NCBI RefSeq assembly: GCF_003097655.1
Contig: NZ_QCZH01000005.1
Location: 62,001 to 126,000 of the forward strand
DNA from: Flavobacterium laiguense
GTDB lineage: Bacteria; Bacteroidota; Bacteroidia; Flavobacteriales; Flavobacteriaceae
Direction of reading: 5' to 3'
Length of the DNA stretch: 64,000 bases
Made by a program: the position numbers and the translations under genes. The notes below the pieces were generated by a model. The model did not search any database and was not told the DNA's origin. It saw only the letters and a list, made by a program, of their open reading frames with translations. Shown here piece after piece: positions 38,875-46,424 of the stretch (its first letter is position 1; the number at the start of each line of letters is the position of its first letter).

Positions 38875-39348
38875 TTGAAAGTAGTTTAAGTTTGTATCTA
38901 TTGTATTTTTTTACTGAGACAAATTTGATTGCTTTTATTTTCTTTCTTTCCCTATGCGCGTCACAGTACCGAAGAAATTTAACATTTCAACAATTATTTA
39001 AAACCTGTTTTGGAGGTATTGGTGTTTTTTATCTTGTATTTTTTGTTGTTGCTAAAGTTTGTTATTTCCTGAGATTCTTTATTTAATGAAAAATGCCCCT
39101 AGATAAGAGGCATTGAAAATATAGATTAGTATTTCGATTGTGCTTGGACTTCGCTCAGTATGGGCTTCTAGGATTAACGGTTTTATTAAAATACCGATAA
39201 AAACCACCCCGCCCTGCGGGCACCTCCCGTTTTGAGAACGGGACAGGCTCTCCAAAGGAGGGGAATTATTGACCTGCTTCTCAAAAAGGTTATTTTATAT
39301 TGTTTTTTGTAATACGATTCTTGGTAGGTACCGATTGACTACCGATTT
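38875..39348. other. Non-coding stretch with GC-rich repeat
   Basis: A 64-residue hydrophobic frame on the plus strand (38892-39086) is not convincing because it starts with TTG and has no context. A small hairpin AATGCC...GGCATT lies near 39091-39113. Near 39206-39270 a GC-rich palindromic block (CCGCCCTGCGGGCACC, CCCGTTTTGAGAACGGG) looks like a scattered REP-type repeat. Confidence 0.5.
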
Positions 39349-40182
39349 CTAGTTATTCGTCTTCTTTGTGGATTTTTGCTGTAGATTGAGCATTAGCTCT
39401 TCCAAGAATTTTGTTTTACTGCTCTTACGTTCTTTAATTTCGGTATAGGTTTTGTAAATATTGTCGATCTTGATGTTGAAGAAATCTTCAAATGAGGAAG
39501 CTATTGTATTTATGTCTGCTGCGCCATGGTTTAACGCTCCATTGGAGTATAGGGCATAAATTAATTCGGCTAGCGCTGTTTTGGGAGCTGTCCAGAGTAG
39601 TACTTTGTGTTTTTTTTCTTCAAATAGTGTAGTATTTCCAGCATTGAGTTTTTGCATTGCTTCTCTGATATAATGTATGAAACGATGCATTGCTTTTATT
39701 TTTGCCCACAGCATATCGTGTGAGGAGGAGAACTCAGGGTATTGGTAATAATCTGTCATTGGTGTGAAAGGAAAACTATTTCCGTGGTTTCTTGTGAAAA
39801 ACTGATGATCAATATAGGTGTATCCCTGCTCCATATAATTGACGAAATCTAAATTGCGTGAAAAGAATTTATTGATTTTTCGCATTTCCTTCTCCAGAAA
39901 CTCTATCTGGTAGGATGTTCCCGCTTTAGGTTTGCGCAATTCACAAGAATGCAGTTCTGTAAAATAGATGAGATAACTCATTGGAAGTGTTTTGGTGTTT
40001 TTGAAAAAATCAATCTCATCGGGTGTTGCTTCAAAATCGTTTTGTTCGACCTTCTCTTTGAGGGAAGCCAAGGTCTTATTGCATAAATTAATACCATCAG
40101 TTGCTTTTTTGAGATGGTTTTCTTCGGAATTAATGATTGCGTTTATTTTAATATTAAAATCTTCAATAGTGTTTTCGAACAT
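39349..40182 (-). CDS. RteC-domain protein
   Basis: From ATG at 40182 the protein has 277 residues. It matches the RteC type: an N-terminal coiled region, then TDYYQYPEFSSSHDMLWAKI (about 145-164) and KTALAELIYALYSNGALNHG with ADINTIASSFEDFFNI. RteC is known as the regulator of excision in the tetracycline-inducible conjugative transposon CTnDOT. Here no transposon genes are nearby, so it is an orphan relative, which is common on Bacteroidota chromosomes. It is 93 nt downstream of the PLP/GNAT fusion gene on the same strand. Confidence 0.75.
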   Translation of the reverse strand: MFENTIEDFNIKINAIINSEENHLKKATDGINLCNKTLASLKEKVEQNDFEATPDEIDFFKNTKTLPMSYLIYFTELHSCELRKPKAGTSYQIEFLEKEMRKINKFFSRNLDFVNYMEQGYTYIDHQFFTRNHGNSFPFTPMTDYYQYPEFSSSHDMLWAKIKAMHRFIHYIREAMQKLNAGNTTLFEEKKHKVLLWTAPKTALAELIYALYSNGALNHGAADINTIASSFEDFFNIKIDNIYKTYTEIKERKSSKTKFLEELMLNLQQKSTKKTNN

Positions 40183-40210
40183 AGGTTTTTGGTTTAACCT
40201 CACCCCCCAA

Positions 40211-40234
40211 CCCCCTCTCCAAAAGGAGAGGGGG
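40211..40234. repeat. Perfect 10-bp GC-rich palindrome
   Basis: CCCCCTCTCC (40211-40220) pairs with GGAGAGGGGG (40225-40234) around AAAA, in the spacer between the fusion gene and the RteC gene. It looks like a scattered repeat and may also shape the mRNA. Confidence 0.5.
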
Positions 40235-40275
40235 AGTTAAGAGTGGATTGATTCATAAATTGGTTGGGATTAATT

Positions 40276-42708
40276 TTACTTGGCCGGGGATGTTTTTTCT
40301 TCATTTTGAAGTGTACCCATTAATTCCATTGAGAAATTATCTCTTGCCTGAATGTAGGCTACTTTTGGAATTATGGTAGCACCCAGTTTTTTCTTTTCGA
40401 AAGTTGCAGAAAAACCAAAATCAATTTTAGTAAGATTTAATTGTTTAGCTCGTTTGATGGCTTGAAATAGGAGTTGACGGTAGAGTTGGAATTCTTTTGC
40501 CCAAGTATAATCCATTCCGATTAGGGATGGAACATAGGTGTGATTCGTATTTTTATAACAAAACATAATTCCAACCAATGGGTTTGAGATTTCTTCTTTT
40601 AAATATAGAAGTATGAATTCCCAATCGGAATGTTCTTCCATTTTTTGAAAAACATCTATTGGATAGGTAAATGTATTTATCGCATGATTGTTATTTTTTA
40701 CATTCTGATACAGTTTATATGTCTGCTCTAATTCTACGGTAGTCAGTTTACCTTTAATTACAATATTAAAAGCCTGTTCAAAAGGCAGTATCTCTTTCAT
40801 AAAATGTTTTCTAGAACGTGGGGAAAGGGTGGTTGCAAATTCTTCTACACTATTCCATCCTGTATTTTGTATGATGCAGGTTTCCGGCATGTTTATTTTT
40901 AAGAAACCTTGATTGTGAAAAATACGATTCAATTGTTCATCTTCCTCGAAATCTCTTAACACAAGCATATTGGCGTTTAATTGATGATAAAGTGTTTCAA
41001 CTTGTTCTAGTAAAAGCACTATGGCTTCTTCAGCTAATGGATGTGCTTTATTGATGTAACAATGATTGCCTTCTGTGAATAAGGAACCCATTCCCAAAAC
41101 TTTTGATGTTAGGTATAATGGATTTTGTTTTCTTTTTTCTTCCAGTTGTAATGAAATCGATTCTGGTGCCAACATATCATCTTTCCAAAGTCCGTATGTG
41201 AAAAAAGTTGCCAGTACAGGAATTCCGTTTTTGTCTTTGATTACATAATAATGAAAGTCCCAATTGTTTTCAGGATAGTTCGGATTTGTAAAAGCATTTT
41301 CTAAAAAAGATAATCCTTCCCAGTCAAATGTGCTTTGTTTACCTAAAAGCACGTTCCAGTTCTTTTTGTTTATTCTTTCTATGGATGTTTCGTATTGTAA
41401 TACTAAGCCTGTTTTTATCCCTACATTTTTTATTTGCTGAATCGTCTCCACTATACCAAAAGCTTCTTTCACTTTGTTTGGATTGTTACCCGATTCTTCC
41501 AAGGCTTTTGGAAAATGGTATTCCATTGCTTCCACTAATGTTTTTATTTCTTCTTTTTGGTTGTGTCGGGAAAGTGTGATTCGAATACCCGTGTTTTTGA
41601 TTGGGACTGCTGGATAAATAGCTGGATTTACATAAAAACCTTCGTTAAATAGCCGTTGTGCCATTTTATAAGCGGTCAAAGGCATGGCCGTACCCAAGAA
41701 AAATACAGGGGAATTGTTTAAGGCTATCATTGGAAGCGTGGTATTTTCCAATAATGATTTGAAATATTCTATTTTATCGGACAAATCATATTGTAAGCTT
41801 GTGATTTCGGGAGAAAGATGAATGTCAGCTGAAGCGATTGCAGCTGCTACGGAAGCTGGTTCCAGTTGTGCGGAAAAAGTAAGCGGTCCACCAAAGTTCT
41901 TAATTTTTTCACGCAGTCGGCTATCAGTACAAAGTAATGTCGCTCCACTAGCCCCGAATGTCTTGCTTAAAGTGCCAAATAATAACACATTCTCGGGCAG
42001 TTCTTTTAAAATGTGTAATACATATCCCGTTCCGTTTTTTCCCTTCCAACTCATTCCGTGCACGTCATCAAAATAGAGGTGTAACTGCGGAAATTTTTTG
42101 CACAATTCCATCAAATCCTGAATAGGTGCATAATCACCAAACATTGAATATACACCGTCTGCCATATACCATATTTTATTACATCGTGTTGAGAGGTATT
42201 TAATTTTATCCTCCAGCATATTCAAATTGCTGTGTCGAATCATTTCTACCGGAATGCCTCTTATTTTGAGTAATTGGCAGGCATTTTGAACAGACCAATG
42301 TACCTGATGGTCAAGAATTACTCCATCTTCATCCCTTACCACTGTTGGAATTACTGCCAGATGACCAAGCGTACTGTTTTTTGTTATAATGGGAGGTATT
42401 CCATACATTGTCTCGATTTTTGATTCCAGCTCATTATATAACGGATTTGAAATATAGGTTTTGGAAAGGGGGAATTGTGTTCCATAATGTTGGATGGCAG
42501 CTATTGCGGCCTCTTTTAATCTGACATCTTGTTCGAGCCCGAGATATCCTGTTGTGCCAAAATGGAACATGTTTTTACCTTTTATTTGTAGCGTTCGGCC
42601 ATTCAATATTTGATCTTCAGCATACAGATGAAGTACTCCTTCTTTTTTTGCTCCTGAAATTACTTCATCGACTGTATCAATGAAATTGTTGTGTTTGATT
42701 TTTGCCAT
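40276..42708 (-). CDS. Alpha-oxoamine synthase fused to GNAT-like domain
   Basis: The 810 residues contain two enzymes. Residues about 45-400 are a fold-type I PLP acyltransferase of the BioF/serine palmitoyltransferase family: FGTTGYLGLEQD (50-61), DDVHGMSWKGKNGTG (214-228) with the catalytic His217 region, and the Schiff-base Lys249 in FGTLSKTFGASGA. Residues about 430-800 resemble the BioF2/FemAB-type GNAT domain (SPRSRKHFMKEILPFEQAF, PSLIGMDYTWAKEFQLYRQL). Such synthases join an amino acid to an acyl thioester, giving an alpha-aminoketone; the second domain could modify the amino group. Possible products are a sphingoid-like or sulfonolipid base or a signal molecule. This is inference. 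Confidence 0.8.
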   Translation of the reverse strand: MAKIKHNNFIDTVDEVISGAKKEGVLHLYAEDQILNGRTLQIKGKNMFHFGTTGYLGLEQDVRLKEAAIAAIQHYGTQFPLSKTYISNPLYNELESKIETMYGIPPIITKNSTLGHLAVIPTVVRDEDGVILDHQVHWSVQNACQLLKIRGIPVEMIRHSNLNMLEDKIKYLSTRCNKIWYMADGVYSMFGDYAPIQDLMELCKKFPQLHLYFDDVHGMSWKGKNGTGYVLHILKELPENVLLFGTLSKTFGASGATLLCTDSRLREKIKNFGGPLTFSAQLEPASVAAAIASADIHLSPEITSLQYDLSDKIEYFKSLLENTTLPMIALNNSPVFFLGTAMPLTAYKMAQRLFNEGFYVNPAIYPAVPIKNTGIRITLSRHNQKEEIKTLVEAMEYHFPKALEESGNNPNKVKEAFGIVETIQQIKNVGIKTGLVLQYETSIERINKKNWNVLLGKQSTFDWEGLSFLENAFTNPNYPENNWDFHYYVIKDKNGIPVLATFFTYGLWKDDMLAPESISLQLEEKRKQNPLYLTSKVLGMGSLFTEGNHCYINKAHPLAEEAIVLLLEQVETLYHQLNANMLVLRDFEEDEQLNRIFHNQGFLKINMPETCIIQNTGWNSVEEFATTLSPRSRKHFMKEILPFEQAFNIVIKGKLTTVELEQTYKLYQNVKNNNHAINTFTYPIDVFQKMEEHSDWEFILLYLKEEISNPLVGIMFCYKNTNHTYVPSLIGMDYTWAKEFQLYRQLLFQAIKRAKQLNLTKIDFGFSATFEKKKLGATIIPKVAYIQARDNFSMELMGTLQNEEKTSPAK

Positions 42709-42950
42709 TTGTTTGGTTATTTGATTTGATACTAATTTTTAGGAGTAGCATTTTTTTAGGTAAAACTCTGAATAAAAAACAAAACGGATATATTCTAATT
42801 ATACAATAATCCTTATATGACAACTTATAATCCCGATTAGATAATTTTTTGTCTATTTATGGCTAATTGTATTGTTTTCCAATTTTTTTGTATGATTTTT
42901 AATATTTTTTTTGCTAAATTGTGACGTTTTATTTTTAAATCTATATAAAA
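42709..42950. promoter_or_regulatory. Divergent promoter region
   Basis: The 242-bp, very AT-rich stretch lies between the start of the PLP/GNAT gene (minus) and the gene at 42951 (plus), so both promoters must lie here. I cannot place a convincing TAnnTTTG box. Confidence 0.4.
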
Positions 42951-43328
42951 ATGATAGTTAATTATCATGAGAATGAGTTTGCTCAATTCTGGATTCAGAA
43001 TGATATTCTTTATTTTGAGTATAAGCCTAATGTGGTCATTAATTTGAAAGCTGCACAACTTGTAGTTGCCGATCGAATACTAGTGCAAAATGAAATAGCT
43101 TATCCAGTCTTATGTGATATTCGCGGGATAGTGGATTCCGACAAAGCTGCCAGAGATTATTTGGCCCAATCTGGTTCTGTGCTAACCAAAGCCGTTAGTT
43201 TATTAGGAAATGATACTGTCTTATTGAGTATTATGTCTTTTTATATTGGAATCAACAAACCACGGGTTCCAACAAAAATTTTCACAGAAGAATTGGCTGC
43301 CTTAGCTTTTCTTGAAACATATACTTAA
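42951..43328 (+). CDS. Small STAS-like protein of unknown function
   Basis: The 125 residues start MIVNYHENEFAQFWIQNDIL, with ILYFEYKPNVVINLKAAQLV and YPVLCDIRGIVDSDKAARDY. The alternation of short strands and helices is like a STAS or SpoIIAA-type fold, as in anti-sigma factor antagonists, but I see no defining phosphorylation serine. It is 51 nt upstream of the regulator gene at 43380, so both probably belong to one regulatory module. Confidence 0.55.
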   Translation: MIVNYHENEFAQFWIQNDILYFEYKPNVVINLKAAQLVVADRILVQNEIAYPVLCDIRGIVDSDKAARDYLAQSGSVLTKAVSLLGNDTVLLSIMSFYIGINKPRVPTKIFTEELAALAFLETYT

Positions 43329-43379
43329 GGCCCGTCCTGAACTATTATATTGCCATTCTATCACTAATTAAAATTTGTT

Positions 43380-44297
43380 ATGCATCAAGAAATTAATCAG
43401 AGGCGTATTCATAATATGTCACAAATGCTACTTGAAATGGCGAGGGGTAATTTTTCAATTCGGGTTCCAAGAAGTGGGCAAAATGATGAATTGGAGGGAT
43501 TGGCGGTGCTTATGAATATGGCAGCTGAAGAAATGAAGGAATCCGTTTTTCATACGGGGTTTGTTAATCCTCATTATAACTACAAATACATGGTACAATC
43601 CTCTTTTTTATTGGATGCCGATTTTATAATTAAAAGTTACAATGCTGACTCCTCAGCTGTTTTAGGGTTCTCTTCTGATTTTTTGCTCGATAAAGCTTTT
43701 AGCAGTTTGCTTTCGGAGGAATCATTATCCTTATGGAAAACAATAGAGCAAAAAATAGTGCTAGATCCTGATTATCATACTACAGTTGAGCTTGTATATA
43801 TTACAGAAAATGAATTATTGACACCTGCTTTATGCACTGTCTATGGACTTTCCCATAGGTCTGAAATTTTAATTACTACCGTGACAACCATTGTTGAAGA
43901 AAACGTCTTAAAAGATGTATTGGCAACTTCGAAACATATTCCACAACGTGTAGGATTCAGTCGTTCTTCAGATGTACAAATGATTCAAGACGTGTATGAT
44001 TATATTTTAGATCATTTGGATACGCCATTGCCTTCGATGCAAGAACTCGCTCGTATTTTTGGGACTAATGATTATAAACTAAAATTTGGATTTAAGCTTT
44101 TGTTTAAAACAAGCATTTATCAATTTTACAATTCGGAACGATTGAAAAAAGCCCATTTTTTGATTCAACAGACCACAATTCCTTTGAAAACGATTGCTTT
44201 TATGAGTGCATTTGCAACCTATCCCAATTTTTCAAAGAATTTTAAAAAAGAGTTCGGTTATACACCGATGGATATAAAGAGGGGTTTAAGGGTTTAA
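43380..44297 (+). CDS. Soluble HAMP-PAS-AraC regulator
   Basis: The 305 residues begin without a membrane segment. Residues about 10-55 (RRIHNMSQMLLEMARGNFSI, then RSGQNDELEGLAVLMNMAAE) match a HAMP-like coiled segment, residues about 70-165 look like a PAS domain (FLLDADFIIKSYNADSSAVL), and residues about 205-303 are an AraC-type double helix-turn-helix (LPSMQELARIFGTNDYKLKF, KTSIYQFYNSERLKKAHFLI). HAMP normally follows a membrane helix, so a soluble HAMP-PAS-AraC protein is unusual. It probably controls the PLP/GNAT gene or the peptide genes beside it. Confidence 0.75.
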   Translation: MHQEINQRRIHNMSQMLLEMARGNFSIRVPRSGQNDELEGLAVLMNMAAEEMKESVFHTGFVNPHYNYKYMVQSSFLLDADFIIKSYNADSSAVLGFSSDFLLDKAFSSLLSEESLSLWKTIEQKIVLDPDYHTTVELVYITENELLTPALCTVYGLSHRSEILITTVTTIVEENVLKDVLATSKHIPQRVGFSRSSDVQMIQDVYDYILDHLDTPLPSMQELARIFGTNDYKLKFGFKLLFKTSIYQFYNSERLKKAHFLIQQTTIPLKTIAFMSAFATYPNFSKNFKKEFGYTPMDIKRGLRV

Positions 44298-44465
44298 GGG
44301 TTTTGAAGTTTAAGAGTTTAAAAGTTTAGGATGGGGGAGGAAGTTAGAGACTGATTGGTCTATTATAAAAAAATCCTTTTTAGATAATTTAAGATCCTGA
44401 TTTGGCAATACTTATGATTTTATATTTCGGAATTTTATATCGTAATACATTAATAGTTTATCGAT
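44298..44465. other. Spacer with heptamer-like repeats
   Basis: Short GGGTTTAA repeats overlap the end of the regulator (about 44282-44305) and continue as GAAGTTTAAGAGTTTAAAAG. No promoter box is evident. Confidence 0.45.
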
Positions 44466-45998
44466 ATGAAATTAAGTGTCCAAAATAGCCGTATTGTTCT
44501 AAATAGTATTTGTCAGCTCTATATTCTATTGTTTGTTTATGCAGCAGTCAGTAAACTATTGGATTTTGAGAACTTCCAAGTACAGTTAGGGCAATCTCCT
44601 CTGCTAAGCACTTTTGCCAGTTGGGTTTCTTGGTTAGTTCCCATTGTGGAGTTGGTTATTGCTCTATTACTTATTTTTCCTAAGTGGCGTATAACAGGTC
44701 TTTTTGCGGCTTTTAGTTTGATGATTATGTTTACGACATACATCTTTATTATTTTGAATTACAGTTCATTTGTTCCCTGTTCTTGCGGTGGCATATTAGA
44801 AAAAATGAGTTGGAATACGCATCTCGTTTTTAATGTCATATTTGTAGTTTTGGGAGCTTTGGCATTGCAAAATCAAGTTACTAGTGAAAATACCCGATAT
44901 CATATAAAATTGTCTCTTATTAAAAGTATTCCTATTTCTATAGTGTTCAGTATAGGCATTGTGATCGTTTTGTTTCTATCCTCTGAGGATATTATGCAGC
45001 ATCAAAACCCTTTCATTAGACGTTATATCAGACGTTCGATAGCATTAGTCCATTCTACGGATTTAAAATTTAATTCCTATTATTTTTCGGGATACAACGA
45101 GGGTCGTATTTATCTTGGTAATTACACGGATCCTTTGCATGTTCTCTCTATAAATACCACTTTTAAGTCGCAAAAAGTAACCAAAATTGATTTTAGAAAT
45201 AAGAATCTTCCTTTTCGTTTGGTTACCATTTTGGTCAAAGGAAAATACTTTTTTTTAATTGATGGTAGTGTACCCTGTGTCTTTAGGGGAAAGATTCAGG
45301 ATTGGAAAATAACTGAAGAACTAAAAGGTATTCCCAATTTTACAATTGCAGAACCGATCGACAGTACTACCGTTGTTTTTCGAAATAATAGTGGGGAAAA
45401 TGCAGCGAATGTACTTGGGGTTTTTAACTCGAAAACCTCTCCTAAAGTGCATTATGCACCTTCACTTTTGCAAAAACAAATTGATGGGATTTTTGATACT
45501 GATGGTATGCTACACTTTAATAGTGAATTGGGTAAGATAGTATATGTTTATTTTTACCGCAACGAGATTATCCTTGCGGATAAATATGCGACTTTAGATC
45601 GTAGGGAACATACCATAGACACGGTATCACATGCTAAAATTAAAGTGGGCTATCTCAAAGCGGGAACCCAGCGAAAAATGGCTGCCCCACCATCGATTGT
45701 CAATGCTGTCACTGCGACAAAAAACAACCTTTTATTTGTTCAATCTAAGGTACCCGGATTGTATGAGAATGATGTCATGTGGAAACATGCGGCTATTATT
45801 GATGTCTATAATCTAAAAAAGAACGCTTATGTTTTGAGTTTTCCAATCTTTGGAATCGAAAATACTAAGCTGCAATCCATGTTTATTACCACTACCCATT
45901 TATACGCTATTATAGGCACGCAACTTATGATATACGAATTGAAAGGAAGCTTAAGAAAAGAAATGATAAATGGAACGCCGATTAGTTCTAATTTATAA
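44466..45998 (+). CDS. MauE/DoxX-type membrane protein with large outer domain
   Basis: The 510 residues start with four or five membrane helices (13-33, 52-71, 77-98, 119-135, 151-170). The motif CSCGG with Cys105 and Cys107 lies between helices 3 and 4, as in the MauE family, which is needed for disulfide formation in methylamine dehydrogenase. Residues 180-510 form a large extracytoplasmic domain rich in beta strands, which may bind a partner. It is 88 nt upstream of a secreted peptide with four cysteines, which makes a redox role on that peptide plausible. Confidence 0.75.
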   Translation: MKLSVQNSRIVLNSICQLYILLFVYAAVSKLLDFENFQVQLGQSPLLSTFASWVSWLVPIVELVIALLLIFPKWRITGLFAAFSLMIMFTTYIFIILNYSSFVPCSCGGILEKMSWNTHLVFNVIFVVLGALALQNQVTSENTRYHIKLSLIKSIPISIVFSIGIVIVLFLSSEDIMQHQNPFIRRYIRRSIALVHSTDLKFNSYYFSGYNEGRIYLGNYTDPLHVLSINTTFKSQKVTKIDFRNKNLPFRLVTILVKGKYFFLIDGSVPCVFRGKIQDWKITEELKGIPNFTIAEPIDSTTVVFRNNSGENAANVLGVFNSKTSPKVHYAPSLLQKQIDGIFDTDGMLHFNSELGKIVYVYFYRNEIILADKYATLDRREHTIDTVSHAKIKVGYLKAGTQRKMAAPPSIVNAVTATKNNLLFVQSKVPGLYENDVMWKHAAIIDVYNLKKNAYVLSFPIFGIENTKLQSMFITTTHLYAIIGTQLMIYELKGSLRKEMINGTPISSNL

Positions 45999-46086
45999 AA
46001 ATATACCGGCCAGTGTCAGGAAAAAGATCGAAAACCTGTAGAAAAAAGTAGATCAAGTTTAAATTTTAATTTTAATACTTTTTATT

Positions 46087-46344
46087 ATGAAAACCACATT
46101 TTTAAAATCGACTATGCCCTTTGCAGTTGTAGCAATAATGGGAATTTCAGGAGCTTTTTTAACCACTTCGATGCAAAGTGCTTCTAATGCAGCGGCTCCT
46201 AAAACAGGTTATATTGATGGTCCGCAAGGCCCCTGTAGCGTTCCTGTAAGTTGTAATACCGCGTCAGGTCAAATTTGCCAAGCAAACGGGGTACAGGCTT
46301 TTGGTAAAGCGAACAACTGTAGTGAGGTTTTATTTCGTCCATAA
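46087..46344 (+). CDS. Secreted four-cysteine peptide (DUF6520 type)
   Basis: The 85 residues have a signal sequence (MKTTFLKSTMPFAVVAIMGI followed by an Ala-rich segment) and a mature part of about 45 residues with Cys50, Cys56, Cys64 and Cys78. Two disulfides are possible. I recognise the MKTxFLKS start of DUF6520 proteins, which lie next to MauE-like genes in Bacteroidota. It follows a MauE-type gene and is followed by a strong terminator. It may be a maturation substrate of the MauE protein. No activity is known to me. Confidence 0.75.
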   Translation: MKTTFLKSTMPFAVVAIMGISGAFLTTSMQSASNAAAPKTGYIDGPQGPCSVPVSCNTASGQICQANGVQAFGKANNCSEVLFRP

Positions 46345-46370
46345 AGTAATTATTTGACGATATTAAAAGG

Positions 46371-46407
46371 CAATGCAGTTCCATTTCGGAACTGCATTGT
46401 TTTTTGC
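46371..46407. terminator. Bidirectional terminator after the four-cysteine peptide gene
   Basis: CAATGCAGTTCC (46371-46382) pairs perfectly with GGAACTGCATTG (46388-46399) over 12 bp, followed by TTTTTT. It lies between the convergent DUF6520-type and peptidase genes. Confidence 0.85.
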
Positions 46408-46424
46408 TTTTACAGCCTAAATAA

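Noticed and set aside
38892..39086. 64-residue hydrophobic frame
   Set aside because: It starts with TTG, has no promoter-like box and lies in a repeat-rich stretch, so chance is more likely.
35001..39348. CRISPR array
   Set aside because: Repeats are present but are few, unequal in length and not spaced by unique 30-40 bp spacers.
44282..44330. Telomere-like GGGTTTAA repeats
   Set aside because: Only two to three imperfect units at a gene end; ordinary simple sequence.
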